The notes under the pieces were generated by a model. That model saw only the letters and a program-made list of their open reading frames with translations, searched no databases and was not told the DNA's origin. A program made the position numbers and the translations under genes. A stretch of 50,782 bases of DNA, from the NCBI GenBank assembly GCA_945835885.1, contig CAMAJR010000004.1, positions 1-50,782 of the forward strand, given 5' to 3'. Shown one piece after another: positions 36,414 to 44,526 of the stretch. This DNA is from an uncultured Alphaproteobacteria bacterium (GTDB lineage: Bacteria; Pseudomonadota; Alphaproteobacteria; RF32; CAG-239). How positions within the stretch are numbered: the stretch's first letter is position 1; each line of letters opens with the position of its first letter.

Positions 36414-36603
36414 CTGCAAGTGCCTCGGTTAATTCTTCGGTTTCTAATTCGTCCAAATCTTCTGACGGCACGGCATAACTGCCATTAAACCAGCGGTTCA
36501 AATCCACATCGGCGCATCGCTTTGAACAAAACGGTGTATATTCCGTTTCTGTCGTCAATTTGCCGCAAATCGCACATTTATGTGTTTTAATGACCTCACT
36601 CAC
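36391..36603 (-). CDS. yacG: YacG-type zinc protein (DNA gyrase inhibitor family)
   Basis: The 70-aa protein has the zinc-ribbon CAICG, then FCSKRC (Cys10, 13, 26, 30) followed by DLNRWFNGSYAVP, which is the YacG pattern. YacG binds gyrase B in E. coli. The acidic tail is typical. It overlaps rng by 4 bp and mlaE by 23 bp. Confidence 0.93.
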   Translation of the reverse strand: MSEVIKTHKCAICGKLTTETEYTPFCSKRCADVDLNRWFNGSYAVPSEDLDELETEELTEALADAERNGK

Positions 36604-37763
36604 GGTTCAACTCTTCCCGTTCCGCCGCAAGTCGGGCATTCAACCGTGTATAAATCGCGCAAGCTCGGACGCCGGCGTTGGCGCAATATTTCGATATTGC
36701 CGGCACGACTCAAACCTAAAACGCGGCTATGGCACGCATCATCTGCCAATTCTTCTTCCAAACGGTCAATAATTGCCTTCATAAAGCGATATTCAGACGA
36801 ACCGGCAAAGTCAATAATAATTTTACCCGAAAGGTTACGCAAACGAATTTGTCGCGCAATTTCCGTTGCCGCTTCAATATTCAAACTATCGATATCGCCG
36901 ACATTTTTCACGCCGCCGCTGTCTACGTCAATCGCCACGCAAGCGCGTGTTTCTTCAATATGCAAGCTCCCGCCGTTTTTAAGTTTAACCGTGCGCTCGA
37001 GTGCATCGATAATTTCGTCATCAACTCCGTATTCTTCAAAACCCTCTTTTTGCAACGTTACCGTGCCGTCAAACTTTGCTTTGATTTCTTCTGCCATTTT
37101 CGGTGTGTCAACCACCACTTCTTTCAAACTTTCGTGATAGCGACGAATATATTCAAACAACGGATTTTCTTTAGCATAGAGCAAAGCCGGCGCCGAAACC
37201 GTGCGTGCTTTTTTACGCACATCTTCATAAATTGCGCGCAATTCGACCATTTCTTCAAACAACTGTTGTTCGGTTGCCTCTACCGACATTGTGCGTAAAA
37301 TCCAACCTTCTTGTCCGACACATTTTTCACGAACGGCCCGTGCAAAACGTTCCGCTTTTTCCACATCTTCAATTTTGCGGGAAAATTCAACATCAAATTT
37401 AAACGGACAATATACCAAATAAGTGCCGACCAACTGAATATTGCGCACAACTTTTGCCCCTTTTTCCGCACGCTTTTCTTGCAAAACCTGCACCACAACA
37501 CTCTGCCCTTCACTCATATTCGCTTCTTTGAGTGCCGGCTCATAAGCATTCAAAAATGCCTCGTGTCCGTCGCCGATATCGACCATAAAACCGAATTTAT
37601 CGTGTGCTAAATTAATTTTCTTGACGATTTTGCCTAAATAAACATTACCTTCAATCGCTCGGCTTTCATTATAAATATCGATTTCAGCCAAACCCGCGTC
37701 ATCAAACACGGCAATACCGAACGCTTCATCATTTTGGTCATAAACTATTTTTTGCGCTTTCAT
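36600..37763 (-). CDS. rng: Ribonuclease E/G family endoribonuclease (RNase G)
   Basis: The 387-aa enzyme is shorter than the E. coli RNase G. It has the N-terminal S1-like domain (GNVYLGKIVKKINLAHDKFGFMVDIGDGHEAFLNAYE, read in parts), the DNase I-like catalytic core with Asp in VAIDVDSGG and DFAGSSEYRF, and the zinc-link CPTCGG at the C-terminus. No long RNase E scaffold domain is present. Maf upstream overlaps by 4 bp, a typical alphaproteobacterial order. Confidence 0.93.
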   Translation of the reverse strand: MKAQKIVYDQNDEAFGIAVFDDAGLAEIDIYNESRAIEGNVYLGKIVKKINLAHDKFGFMVDIGDGHEAFLNAYEPALKEANMSEGQSVVVQVLQEKRAEKGAKVVRNIQLVGTYLVYCPFKFDVEFSRKIEDVEKAERFARAVREKCVGQEGWILRTMSVEATEQQLFEEMVELRAIYEDVRKKARTVSAPALLYAKENPLFEYIRRYHESLKEVVVDTPKMAEEIKAKFDGTVTLQKEGFEEYGVDDEIIDALERTVKLKNGGSLHIEETRACVAIDVDSGGVKNVGDIDSLNIEAATEIARQIRLRNLSGKIIIDFAGSSEYRFMKAIIDRLEEELADDACHSRVLGLSRAGNIEILRQRRRPSLRDLYTVECPTCGGTGRVEP

Positions 37764-38344
37764 CTTACCCCTGCTCCTTTTAATAAGTTTATTGTTTCAT
37801 AGAGCGGCAATCCGACCACGCCGGAATACGAGCCGACCATTCGTGTCACATAGCCGGCAAGCCGCCCTTCGATTTTGTATCCGCACACGCCCTTCCATTC
37901 TCCGCAAGCCAAATATTCTTCCAAATCTTCATCAGAAAGGACTTTCATAGCAATTTTTGTCGTAACCGTGCGTTGCGAAATTTTGCCGCTTTTATCAATC
38001 AAACAAACCGAGCTTATAACCCGATGCGCACGTCCCGACAACAATTTCAGATAGCCGCGCTGTTCGTCGGCATCTTTTGCCTTATGCAAAATCCGCTGTC
38101 CGACCGCCACAATCGTATCGCAAGCCAACACATTTTCGTTCGGCCAAAGTGCCGCAACGTGTTTTGCTTTTTCACACGCCATACGTCGCACATACGGCAA
38201 CGGGGCTTCGTGCGGCAAACAAGATTCGTCAATATCGGCCGGTTGAATTTTTTTTGGCTCAAACGCAACCTGCCGCAACAATGCAATACGTTGCGGCGAA
38301 CCGGAGGCCAAAATAAAATCTTTTATTTCTGCTTGATTTTGCAT
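37760..38344 (-). CDS. maf: Maf-like nucleotide pyrophosphatase
   Basis: Maf proteins hydrolyse dTTP, UTP and modified nucleotides and limit mutation. The 194-aa protein has ILASGSPQRIALLRQ, the catalytic CDTIVAVGQRILHKAKD and the late YKIEGRLAGYVTRMVGSYSGVVGLPL. It lies between dksA (3-bp gap) and rng (4-bp overlap). Confidence 0.95.
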   Translation of the reverse strand: MQNQAEIKDFILASGSPQRIALLRQVAFEPKKIQPADIDESCLPHEAPLPYVRRMACEKAKHVAALWPNENVLACDTIVAVGQRILHKAKDADEQRGYLKLLSGRAHRVISSVCLIDKSGKISQRTVTTKIAMKVLSDEDLEEYLACGEWKGVCGYKIEGRLAGYVTRMVGSYSGVVGLPLYETINLLKGAGVR

Positions 38345-38347
38345 AAA

Positions 38348-38776
38348 TTATGCGCCGTTATCATCATCAAAAGTTTTTTCCAAACGCTCATGACGTTCTT
38401 GTGCTTCAATAGACAGCGTTGCCACCGGACGAGCTTCTAAACGTTCGATTCCGATTGGTTCACCGGTTTCTTCGCAATAGCCGTATGAACCGTCTTCAAT
38501 CCGGTCGAGTGCTTCATCAATTTTTGTAATCAGCTTTCGTATTCTGTCTTTTGTCCGCAAATCCAATGACTTATCTGTTTCCATTGATGCACGGTCAATT
38601 TCATCCGGTTGATTCAATCCGCCCTGACGCAAATCATCAAGTGTATCGGCAGATTGGAGAACAAGAGATTTCTTCCAATTTTCTAACTTTTGACGAAAAT
38701 ACTCAAGTTGCATTTCGTTCATGTATTCTTCGTCAGCTGACGGCTTATAGTCCGGCGGTAAAATGATAGCTGTCAT
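38348..38776 (-). CDS. dksA: DksA/TraR-family transcription factor
   Basis: The 142-aa protein binds RNA polymerase and mediates stringent control. A helical N-terminus and coiled coil with acidic tip (QPDEIDRASME) precede the zinc-finger region YGYCEETGEPIGIERLEARP, where only one Cys is left of the four, as is usual in alphaproteobacteria. AAGGAG precedes the ATG. It heads the eight-gene unit dksA-maf-rng-yacG-mlaEFD-pqiC. Confidence 0.95.
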   Translation of the reverse strand: MTAIILPPDYKPSADEEYMNEMQLEYFRQKLENWKKSLVLQSADTLDDLRQGGLNQPDEIDRASMETDKSLDLRTKDRIRKLITKIDEALDRIEDGSYGYCEETGEPIGIERLEARPVATLSIEAQERHERLEKTFDDDNGA

Positions 38777-38872
38777 TATTTTTCTCCTTAAATAAAATCA
38801 CTATGTTTAAATAATTAACTATAAAAAAAACTCAACTGCAACACTTATATAGCATTTAGTCACACCCGATTA

Positions 38873-39547
38873 TCAATTAAAGACCCAAGTCAGTGTATTC
38901 ACATCACCGGACTGGCATACCGCGTTGTCATCATCGGTTCCGGTCAGCGTAGCGCGTTTAACCGGAAACACATAGCTTCCCGAGCTTGCGTCTTCACTGC
39001 CGTATGCCGGCCAAAACCATATTGTGCTGTTAACTCTCAATGCAAACAAATCGATATATTTATTGGCTTGCCAGTTTTTCATAGCCAATTCCGTACATTG
39101 TTTTTTGCTTAAATGGTCAAACGTTATGCTGAATTGGTCAATGCGTTTTCCGTTACAGGTTTCTTCACCGGTTGTCGTGCTGTCAAACAAAGAACAACCG
39201 ACGGTCACCGTTCCGCCAAAAACATGGAAAATTTTGTTTCCGGCACGACGAAAAGATGACGGAATCAAATTCATTTTGTTTTCGCCTTTGGCACCCTCTG
39301 CACCGTTTTCATTCCCCGAACCGTTTATATCTGCCAATATTTCTCGATAATCCACATCAATCGCACCGGCTTTCACAATTGATGTTGCAAGTTCTGCCAC
39401 CTGCAAAGTTGCCGTGCTGTAACGATGCGTATCAAAAGCGCTGCTGACAATGCGCCCGATAGCAACAACCACCGACATTACCACCGCCAAATAGCCCATC
39501 ATTTCAACCATTGAACGACCGCGTTCAGAACAATTATATTTCATCAT
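38873..39547 (-). CDS. Type IV prepilin-like protein
   Basis: The 224-aa product has a short basic leader and then GRSMVEMMGYLAVVMSVVVAIGRI, read in two parts: a prepilin-peptidase site after Gly, Glu at +5 and a hydrophobic helix, the class III-like signal of type IV pilins and pseudopilins. The globular part has four Cys in the second half. AAGGAA precedes the ATG. No pilus machinery is next to it, so it is an orphan. It may work as a minor pilin or pseudopilin. Confidence 0.75.
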   Translation of the reverse strand: MMKYNCSERGRSMVEMMGYLAVVMSVVVAIGRIVSSAFDTHRYSTATLQVAELATSIVKAGAIDVDYREILADINGSGNENGAEGAKGENKMNLIPSSFRRAGNKIFHVFGGTVTVGCSLFDSTTTGEETCNGKRIDQFSITFDHLSKKQCTELAMKNWQANKYIDLFALRVNSTIWFWPAYGSEDASSGSYVFPVKRATLTGTDDDNAVCQSGDVNTLTWVFN

Positions 39548-39620
39548 CTGATATTCCTTTTGCCTGTTTAGTTTATAGTATCATAAAAAAACATCTTTAA
39601 CAATAACTTTCACAAAACAC

Positions 39621-39649
39621 TTTATTTTTTGCAATAAGGTGATTATAAT
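39621..39649 (+). promoter_or_regulatory. Putative promoter of the outer-membrane protein gene
   Basis: TATAAT (39644-39649) with a weak TTTATT -35 box 17 nt upstream, 28 nt before the ATG. Confidence 0.35.
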
Positions 39650-39676
39650 GCAGTTGTATTTTGTAAGGAATGATAA

Positions 39677-40231
39677 ATGAAAAAGATTACAATTGTTTTA
39701 ACAACGGCTTTTTTTGCGGCAGCCGGCAGTTTTACGGCTTATGCCGACAACTATCAATACACGCCTTATATCGGCGCGGATTATACGTTTGCGCAAACTG
39801 ACGCAACAGGATTTAATCCGAAACATCACGCTGCCGGTGTATATATCGGCTCAGATTACGGTAAATATTTTTCAACCGAATTGTTTGCTCATCAAAGCAC
39901 GCGTGCCAAAAACAGCGGCAATATAGGTAACATACGGACATCATATTATAATTACGGATTGGATATTTTGGCTTATTTACCGATTTGTGCCGAAAACAAG
40001 TTTTCTCTTTTGGCTACAGCCGGCATCGGCGAATATATTTACAAAACAAAATTCAGTCCGACCGACAGACATAACGAGCACGGTTACGGTTATCGATTCG
40101 GAGGCGGCGCCAAATATGCTTTTAATAAGCATTGGCAAACCCGTTTAATTGTTCGTTATGTTGATTTCGACAAGCTGAGCGGCTATAATCACGCAACCGA
40201 ATACGGTTTCGGACTGGAATACCATTTTTAA
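39677..40231 (+). CDS. Outer-membrane beta-barrel protein
   Basis: The 184-aa product has a signal peptide ending AYADN and a set of alternating strands of an eight-strand-like barrel: YTPYIGADYTFAQTD, HAAGVYIGSDYG, FSLLATAGIGEYIYK, YGYRFGGGAKYAF, TRLIVRYVDF and the terminal YGFGLEYHF with Phe at the C-terminus, the outer-membrane assembly signal. This is the OmpA-like/Omp25 barrel layout. The AAGGA site precedes the ATG. Confidence 0.82.
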   Translation: MKKITIVLTTAFFAAAGSFTAYADNYQYTPYIGADYTFAQTDATGFNPKHHAAGVYIGSDYGKYFSTELFAHQSTRAKNSGNIGNIRTSYYNYGLDILAYLPICAENKFSLLATAGIGEYIYKTKFSPTDRHNEHGYGYRFGGGAKYAFNKHWQTRLIVRYVDFDKLSGYNHATEYGFGLEYHF

Positions 40232-40244
40232 CAAAGGAAATATC

Positions 40245-40748
40245 ATGATTAAAAAGATTATTGTCATTGCATTGATGTTAGCATTGTTTGCGTGGAGTCT
40301 GGCTCTTATCGGCAAAACAGAGCAAAAACAGGTTATTGCGCAAACCAATAAACCGGAAACAACGACTCAGGCGGAAGAAACTCTGCCGGAAACAGTCTTT
40401 TCGTTCAACACCCAAAACGTGACGACCGAATGCTCCAAGGATTTAAACGATATGCTGTGTGCGGTTGAAAGTGCTGTCAAATGCACCCTGAAACCGGATT
40501 TGGAAAATTGTGCAAAACTTAATTTGCCGCAATTTATTTTTATGACCGACCCGACAGTTGAACGCCCGACCGAAATGAATTATAAGTTCATCAACAAAGA
40601 AATACAGCCAAACGGTGCAGTCGATATGTATACCGAAAGTTCGTGCAACGGCGGTTGGTTCGGTTTGTGTCAAGGAACCGTTATTTATGTTTTAGAGCAA
40701 AACAAAAATAATAAATGGTTCGTCAAAGATATTTACGCGATTGAATAA
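40245..40748 (+). CDS. Membrane-tethered Cys-containing protein of unknown function
   Basis: The 167-aa product has an N-terminal hydrophobic helix (residues 4-22), a Thr/Glu linker and a periplasmic domain with six Cys (TECSKD, MLCAVE, VKCTL, ENCAKL, SSCNGG and GLCQGT). The second part is beta-rich (GTVIYVLEQNKNNKWFVKDIYAIE). It follows the barrel gene by 13 bp and shares its terminator. No family recognised. Confidence 0.7.
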   Translation: MIKKIIVIALMLALFAWSLALIGKTEQKQVIAQTNKPETTTQAEETLPETVFSFNTQNVTTECSKDLNDMLCAVESAVKCTLKPDLENCAKLNLPQFIFMTDPTVERPTEMNYKFINKEIQPNGAVDMYTESSCNGGWFGLCQGTVIYVLEQNKNNKWFVKDIYAIE

Positions 40749-40770
40749 TCCCGTGAAAAAGCTCAGACGA

Positions 40771-40803
40771 AAGAGGATATATCATTATATCCTCTTTTTT
40801 TTA
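40771..40803 (+). terminator. Strong rho-independent terminator
   Basis: AAGAGGATATA (40771-40781) and its complement (40786-40796) form a perfect 11-bp stem with loop TCAT, followed by a run of eight T. Confidence 0.9.
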
Positions 40804-40904
40804 GATAAAACGTGTTTCTTTGGCAAAATAAATATAGACAAGCAAAAAAGATTGGTATAACCTGAGCGTTAGTGTAAAGTTTTTAAATTTATTAAGGATA
40901 TAAA

Positions 40905-43535
40905 ATGACAATCGGTGTAAATGATATTCGTTCAACATTCTTGAACTATTTTAAAAAGAATGACCATAAAATTATTCCATCATCTTCTTTGGTGCCGGAT
41001 AACGACCCGACCTTGATGTTCACCAACTCAGGTATGGTGCAGTTTAAGAATATTTTAGCGGGTAACGAAACACGCGATTATACCCGAGCGGCAACTGCAC
41101 AAAAAAGCGTCCGTGCCGGTGGCAAGCACAATGATTTGGACAGTGTCGGCTATGATGTGCGTCACCACACGTTTTTTGAAATGCTCGGCAACTTTTCCTT
41201 TGGCGATTATTTTAAGGATTATGCCATTCCGTATGCGTGGGAATTGCTAACCAAAGAATTTTGCCTGCCGAAAGAAAAATTAGCGGTAACGATTTATCAT
41301 AACGACGATGAAGCACACGATATTTGGAAAAAAGTTTCCGGTTTGCCGGAAGACCGCATTATTCGTATTGCAACAAAAGATAACTTTTGGCAAATGGGTG
41401 ATACCGGTCCGTGCGGTCCTTGTTCCGAAATTTTTTATGACCACGGCCCTGAGGTTTGGGGCGGTCTGCCGGGAACACCGGAGGAAGACGGCGACAGATA
41501 CATAGAAATATGGAATTTGGTATTTGACCAATTTGAAGATTTGCCGGACGGCTCACGCATTAACTTAAAGCGACCGTCTATTGATACCGGAATGGGCTTA
41601 GAGCGTATTGCCGCAATTTTGCAAGGTGTGCACTCCAATTTTGAAACCGATACGTTCCAACACCTTATCAAAGCGATTGCCGATATTGCAAATACCGACC
41701 CGAACGGTCCGCTCAAAGCGTCACACAATGTGATTGCCGACCACTTGCGCGCTATCAGCTTTTTGATTGCCGACGGCGTTCTGCCGTCTAACGAAGGCCG
41801 CGGTTATGTTCTGCGTCGTATTATGCGTCGCGCGATGCGTCACGCTTATATGCTCGGCGTAAAAGAACCGATGATTTATAAGCTGTTGCCAACCTTGCAA
41901 AAGGAAATGGGAGATGCCTATCCGGAGCTTTATGCGCGTGAAACGTTGATAAAAGAAACAATCGAAATTGAAGAAGAACGCTTCGGACGCACGCTTGATA
42001 AAGGGCTGAAGTTGCTTGACGACGAAGTTGCAAAACTGGCAACAGGCGCCAAACTTGACGGCGAAACCGCGTTCAAGCTTTATGATACCTATGGTTTCCC
42101 ACTTGACTTAACTCAAGATGCGCTCAAAAACAAAAATATCGAAGTTGATGTTGACGGGTTCAATGCCTGTATGGAAAAACAAAAAGCCGAAGCCCGCAAA
42201 AATTGGGCCGGTTCAGGCGATGAAGGCACGGCAAAAGTTTGGTATGGCGTGAAAGACAAATGCGGCGCTACCGAATTTTTGGGCTATAACACCTTAAAAG
42301 CCGATGGCGAAATTAAAACATTGGTGCAAAATGACACAGAAGTTACCGAAGTGACTTCCGGTAAGTTCGAATTGGTGTCGAATCAAACACCGTTTTATGC
42401 CGAGCGCGGCGGTCAAGTCGGAGATATCGGCACAATAAGCTCAAAGAACTTCACGGCAACCGTAACGGATTGCAAACCGAAACTCGGCGATGTTTATGTG
42501 CATATTTGCGAATTGCAAAGCGGCACGGTCAAAGTCGGGGATTTTGCTAATTTTGAAGTCAATAAAGAAAATCGTGCGCAAATTTGTGCCAATCACTCGG
42601 TCACTCACTTGGCGCATAAAGCATTGAAAATCGTGTTAGGTGACCACGTCGCACAAAAAGGTTCGGCGGTCGAAGCCGGACGTATGCGTTTTGATATTTC
42701 GCACCCGAAGCAGATTACCGCAGAGCAAATTCGCAAGGTTGAAGATATTGTGAACGAGCAGATTCGCAACGATTTGAAGGTTAATACCGTAATTATGAAC
42801 AAGGATGAAGCGGTCAAACTCGGTGCGATGGCATTGTTTGACGAGAAATACGGCGACGATGTGCGCGTAGTGACAATGGGTGACGAAAAGACGCCGTTCT
42901 CTCGCGAACTTTGCGGCGGAACCCACGTTTGTTCGACCGGCAATATCGGTTATTTCCATATTTTATCAGAATCCGCGGTTGCGGCCGGCGTGCGTCGTTT
43001 GGAATGCGTTACCGGCTGCGGTGCCGATTCGTATATGCGTCAAATAGAAAACAAATTGCATTCGATTGCCTTAAGCTTAAAGACCAATATCAATGATTTG
43101 GAAACACGCATTGCCGGTATGTTGGAAGAACGCAAAAAGCTCGAAACCGAAATCTTTAATTTGAAAAAGAGCTTAGCTAACGGGCAATCGGCCGCCAACG
43201 ACGAAATAGAAACCGTGAACGGCATCAAATTTGTCGGCAAATTAGTTCCGGATGCTCACCCGAAAGAACTCAAAGCGTTTGTTGATGATATTACGCAAAA
43301 AATCGGTTCGGGTATCGTGGTTTTATGCTCGGACAAAGATGGTAAAGCATCGATTGTGGTCGGAGTCAGCAAAGACCTAACCGGCAAATACAACGCGGTT
43401 GATATGGTGCGTGCGGCAGCCGGTGTGTTAGGCGGTCAGGGCGGCGGCGGTCGTCCGGATATGGCGCAGGCAGGCGGAGTCGAAGTCGCAAAAATTAATG
43501 ATGCCATTGCCAAAATCAAAGAAATGGTGGCATAA
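40905..43535 (+). CDS. alaS: Alanine-tRNA ligase
   Basis: The 876-aa class II synthetase has the N-terminal catalytic [29 protein letters not shown] and [13 protein letters not shown], the editing domain with HSVTH ([10 protein letters not shown]) and CGGTHV, both zinc-site motifs, and the C-terminal domain ending with [16 protein letters not shown]. The length is normal. A TATAAC -10-like box lies at 40856. The gene is directly followed by the repeat array. Confidence 0.98.
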   Translation: MTIGVNDIRSTFLNYFKKNDHKIIPSSSLVPDNDPTLMFTNSGMVQFKNILAGNETRDYTRAATAQKSVRAGGKHNDLDSVGYDVRHHTFFEMLGNFSFGDYFKDYAIPYAWELLTKEFCLPKEKLAVTIYHNDDEAHDIWKKVSGLPEDRIIRIATKDNFWQMGDTGPCGPCSEIFYDHGPEVWGGLPGTPEEDGDRYIEIWNLVFDQFEDLPDGSRINLKRPSIDTGMGLERIAAILQGVHSNFETDTFQHLIKAIADIANTDPNGPLKASHNVIADHLRAISFLIADGVLPSNEGRGYVLRRIMRRAMRHAYMLGVKEPMIYKLLPTLQKEMGDAYPELYARETLIKETIEIEEERFGRTLDKGLKLLDDEVAKLATGAKLDGETAFKLYDTYGFPLDLTQDALKNKNIEVDVDGFNACMEKQKAEARKNWAGSGDEGTAKVWYGVKDKCGATEFLGYNTLKADGEIKTLVQNDTEVTEVTSGKFELVSNQTPFYAERGGQVGDIGTISSKNFTATVTDCKPKLGDVYVHICELQSGTVKVGDFANFEVNKENRAQICANHSVTHLAHKALKIVLGDHVAQKGSAVEAGRMRFDISHPKQITAEQIRKVEDIVNEQIRNDLKVNTVIMNKDEAVKLGAMALFDEKYGDDVRVVTMGDEKTPFSRELCGGTHVCSTGNIGYFHILSESAVAAGVRRLECVTGCGADSYMRQIENKLHSIALSLKTNINDLETRIAGMLEERKKLETEIFNLKKSLANGQSAANDEIETVNGIKFVGKLVPDAHPKELKAFVDDITQKIGSGIVVLCSDKDGKASIVVGVSKDLTGKYNAVDMVRAAAGVLGGQGGGGRPDMAQAGGVEVAKINDAIAKIKEMVA

Positions 43536-43552
43536 TTGCTGTTTGGGACTAC

Positions 43553-43941
43553 AAAAAAACGCGGAGAATGAGTCAGATGCGCCGTGATTTTTGAGCGCCG
43601 TGTAGACAAAGCTACACCAGCGTAAAAGTTACAAGCACAGCCCAGTTAAAAAAACGCGGAGAATGAGTCAGATGCGCCGTGACTTTTGAACGCCGTGTAG
43701 ACAAAGCTACACAAGCGAAAAAGTTACAAGCAGAACCCTACAAAAAACGCGGAGAATGAGTCAGATGCGCCATGACTTTTGAGCGCCGTGTAGACAGAGC
43801 TACACAAGCGAAAAAGTTACAAGCAGAACCCTACAAAAAACGCGGAGAATGAGTCAGATGCGCCATGACTTTTGAGCGCCGTGTAGACAGAGCTACACAA
43901 GCGAAAAAGTTACAAGCAGATGACCATTATCCGCGTTTTTT
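43553..43941 (+). repeat. Tandem array of four ~93-95 bp repeats with inverted ends
   Basis: Four units start at 43560, 43655, 43748 and 43841 (spacing 95, 93, 93). Each begins AAAAACGCGGAGAATGAGTCAG and ends with GTTACAAGC, read in parts. Inside are two inverted repeats: AGTCA with TGACT, and GTGTAG with CTACAC around a 6-nt loop. The array ends with CATTATCCGCGTTTTTT (43925-43941), an inverted copy of the unit start, so the whole has terminal inverted repeats of about 17-20 bp. The last TCCGCGTTTTTT could pair with a unit start and act as terminator for alaS. No coding function is evident. Confidence 0.9.
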
Positions 43942-43946
43942 ATTAT

Positions 43947-44114
43947 TTAGTATTTGGGAATATTATTTATACACTTATCCGGATTCGCTTCGCAATAAGC
44001 GTGATTATTATTGTGTGTATAAAGTTCTTTGCGAGAATCCTTAAGTTGACCGGCCACAAACGCCGAACAAGAAGAAATTAATAACAAAGCAACAATAAAT
44101 AAAACTTTTTGCAT
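43947..44114 (-). CDS. 55-aa small lipoprotein
   Basis: ATG 44114 is preceded by AGGAG 8 nt upstream. The product has a hydrophobic leader ending LISSC with the lipobox Cys at residue 16, then a short tail with two Cys (AYCEANPDKC). This looks like an entericidin-sized outer-membrane lipoprotein but no family is recognised. It follows the 44125-44514 gene by 10 bp on the same strand and ends just beside the repeat array. Confidence 0.7.
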   Translation of the reverse strand: MQKVLFIVALLLISSCSAFVAGQLKDSRKELYTHNNNHAYCEANPDKCINNIPKY

Positions 44115-44124
44115 AATTAATCTC

Positions 44125-44514
44125 CTAAATGATAGATTTTAAGCCGATAAGTGTCCAGCAAACAAGCACCAATTTAGCACAAATCGGCCAAAATGTATGT
44201 CCTTCGTATGAAGCACTGCTTTTCCATAAACCGCGCAACAAAATATAAGAATAGACGACAAAAACCGCGCTGATTAGGACGTGAATGCCCAAGACTGTCA
44301 TTAAGCGACCGCCACTTAAAAAAATCTGCAAAAGATGCGCCAATGTGTAAAGAATCACACTCTGCGCGCAAAGTGCGCCTTTGGCACAAATCATACGCAA
44401 AACACTGTTATGCGTCATATTTGTAATGATATTTAACAAAAAGAGCCCTAAAACACCAAAAAGCCAAAAAGTTATTTTGAGTGAATATTCTCCGTTAGCC
44501 AATTTTTTAAACAT
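44125..44514 (-). CDS. Four-helix inner-membrane protein of unknown function
   Basis: The 129-aa protein starts LANGEYSLKITFWLFGVLG, a pattern seen in small uncharacterised proteobacterial membrane proteins, and has four hydrophobic helices. GGGAC is upstream of the ATG. The peptidase gene ends 12 bp upstream, so it is probably part of the same run of genes. Function unknown. Confidence 0.7.
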   Translation of the reverse strand: MFKKLANGEYSLKITFWLFGVLGLFLLNIITNMTHNSVLRMICAKGALCAQSVILYTLAHLLQIFLSGGRLMTVLGIHVLISAVFVVYSYILLRGLWKSSASYEGHTFWPICAKLVLVCWTLIGLKSII

Positions 44515-44526
44515 ATACAGTCCCGC

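Noticed and set aside
43553..43941. CRISPR array
   Set aside because: Units are contiguous near-identical tandem copies without variable spacers, and no cas genes are near.
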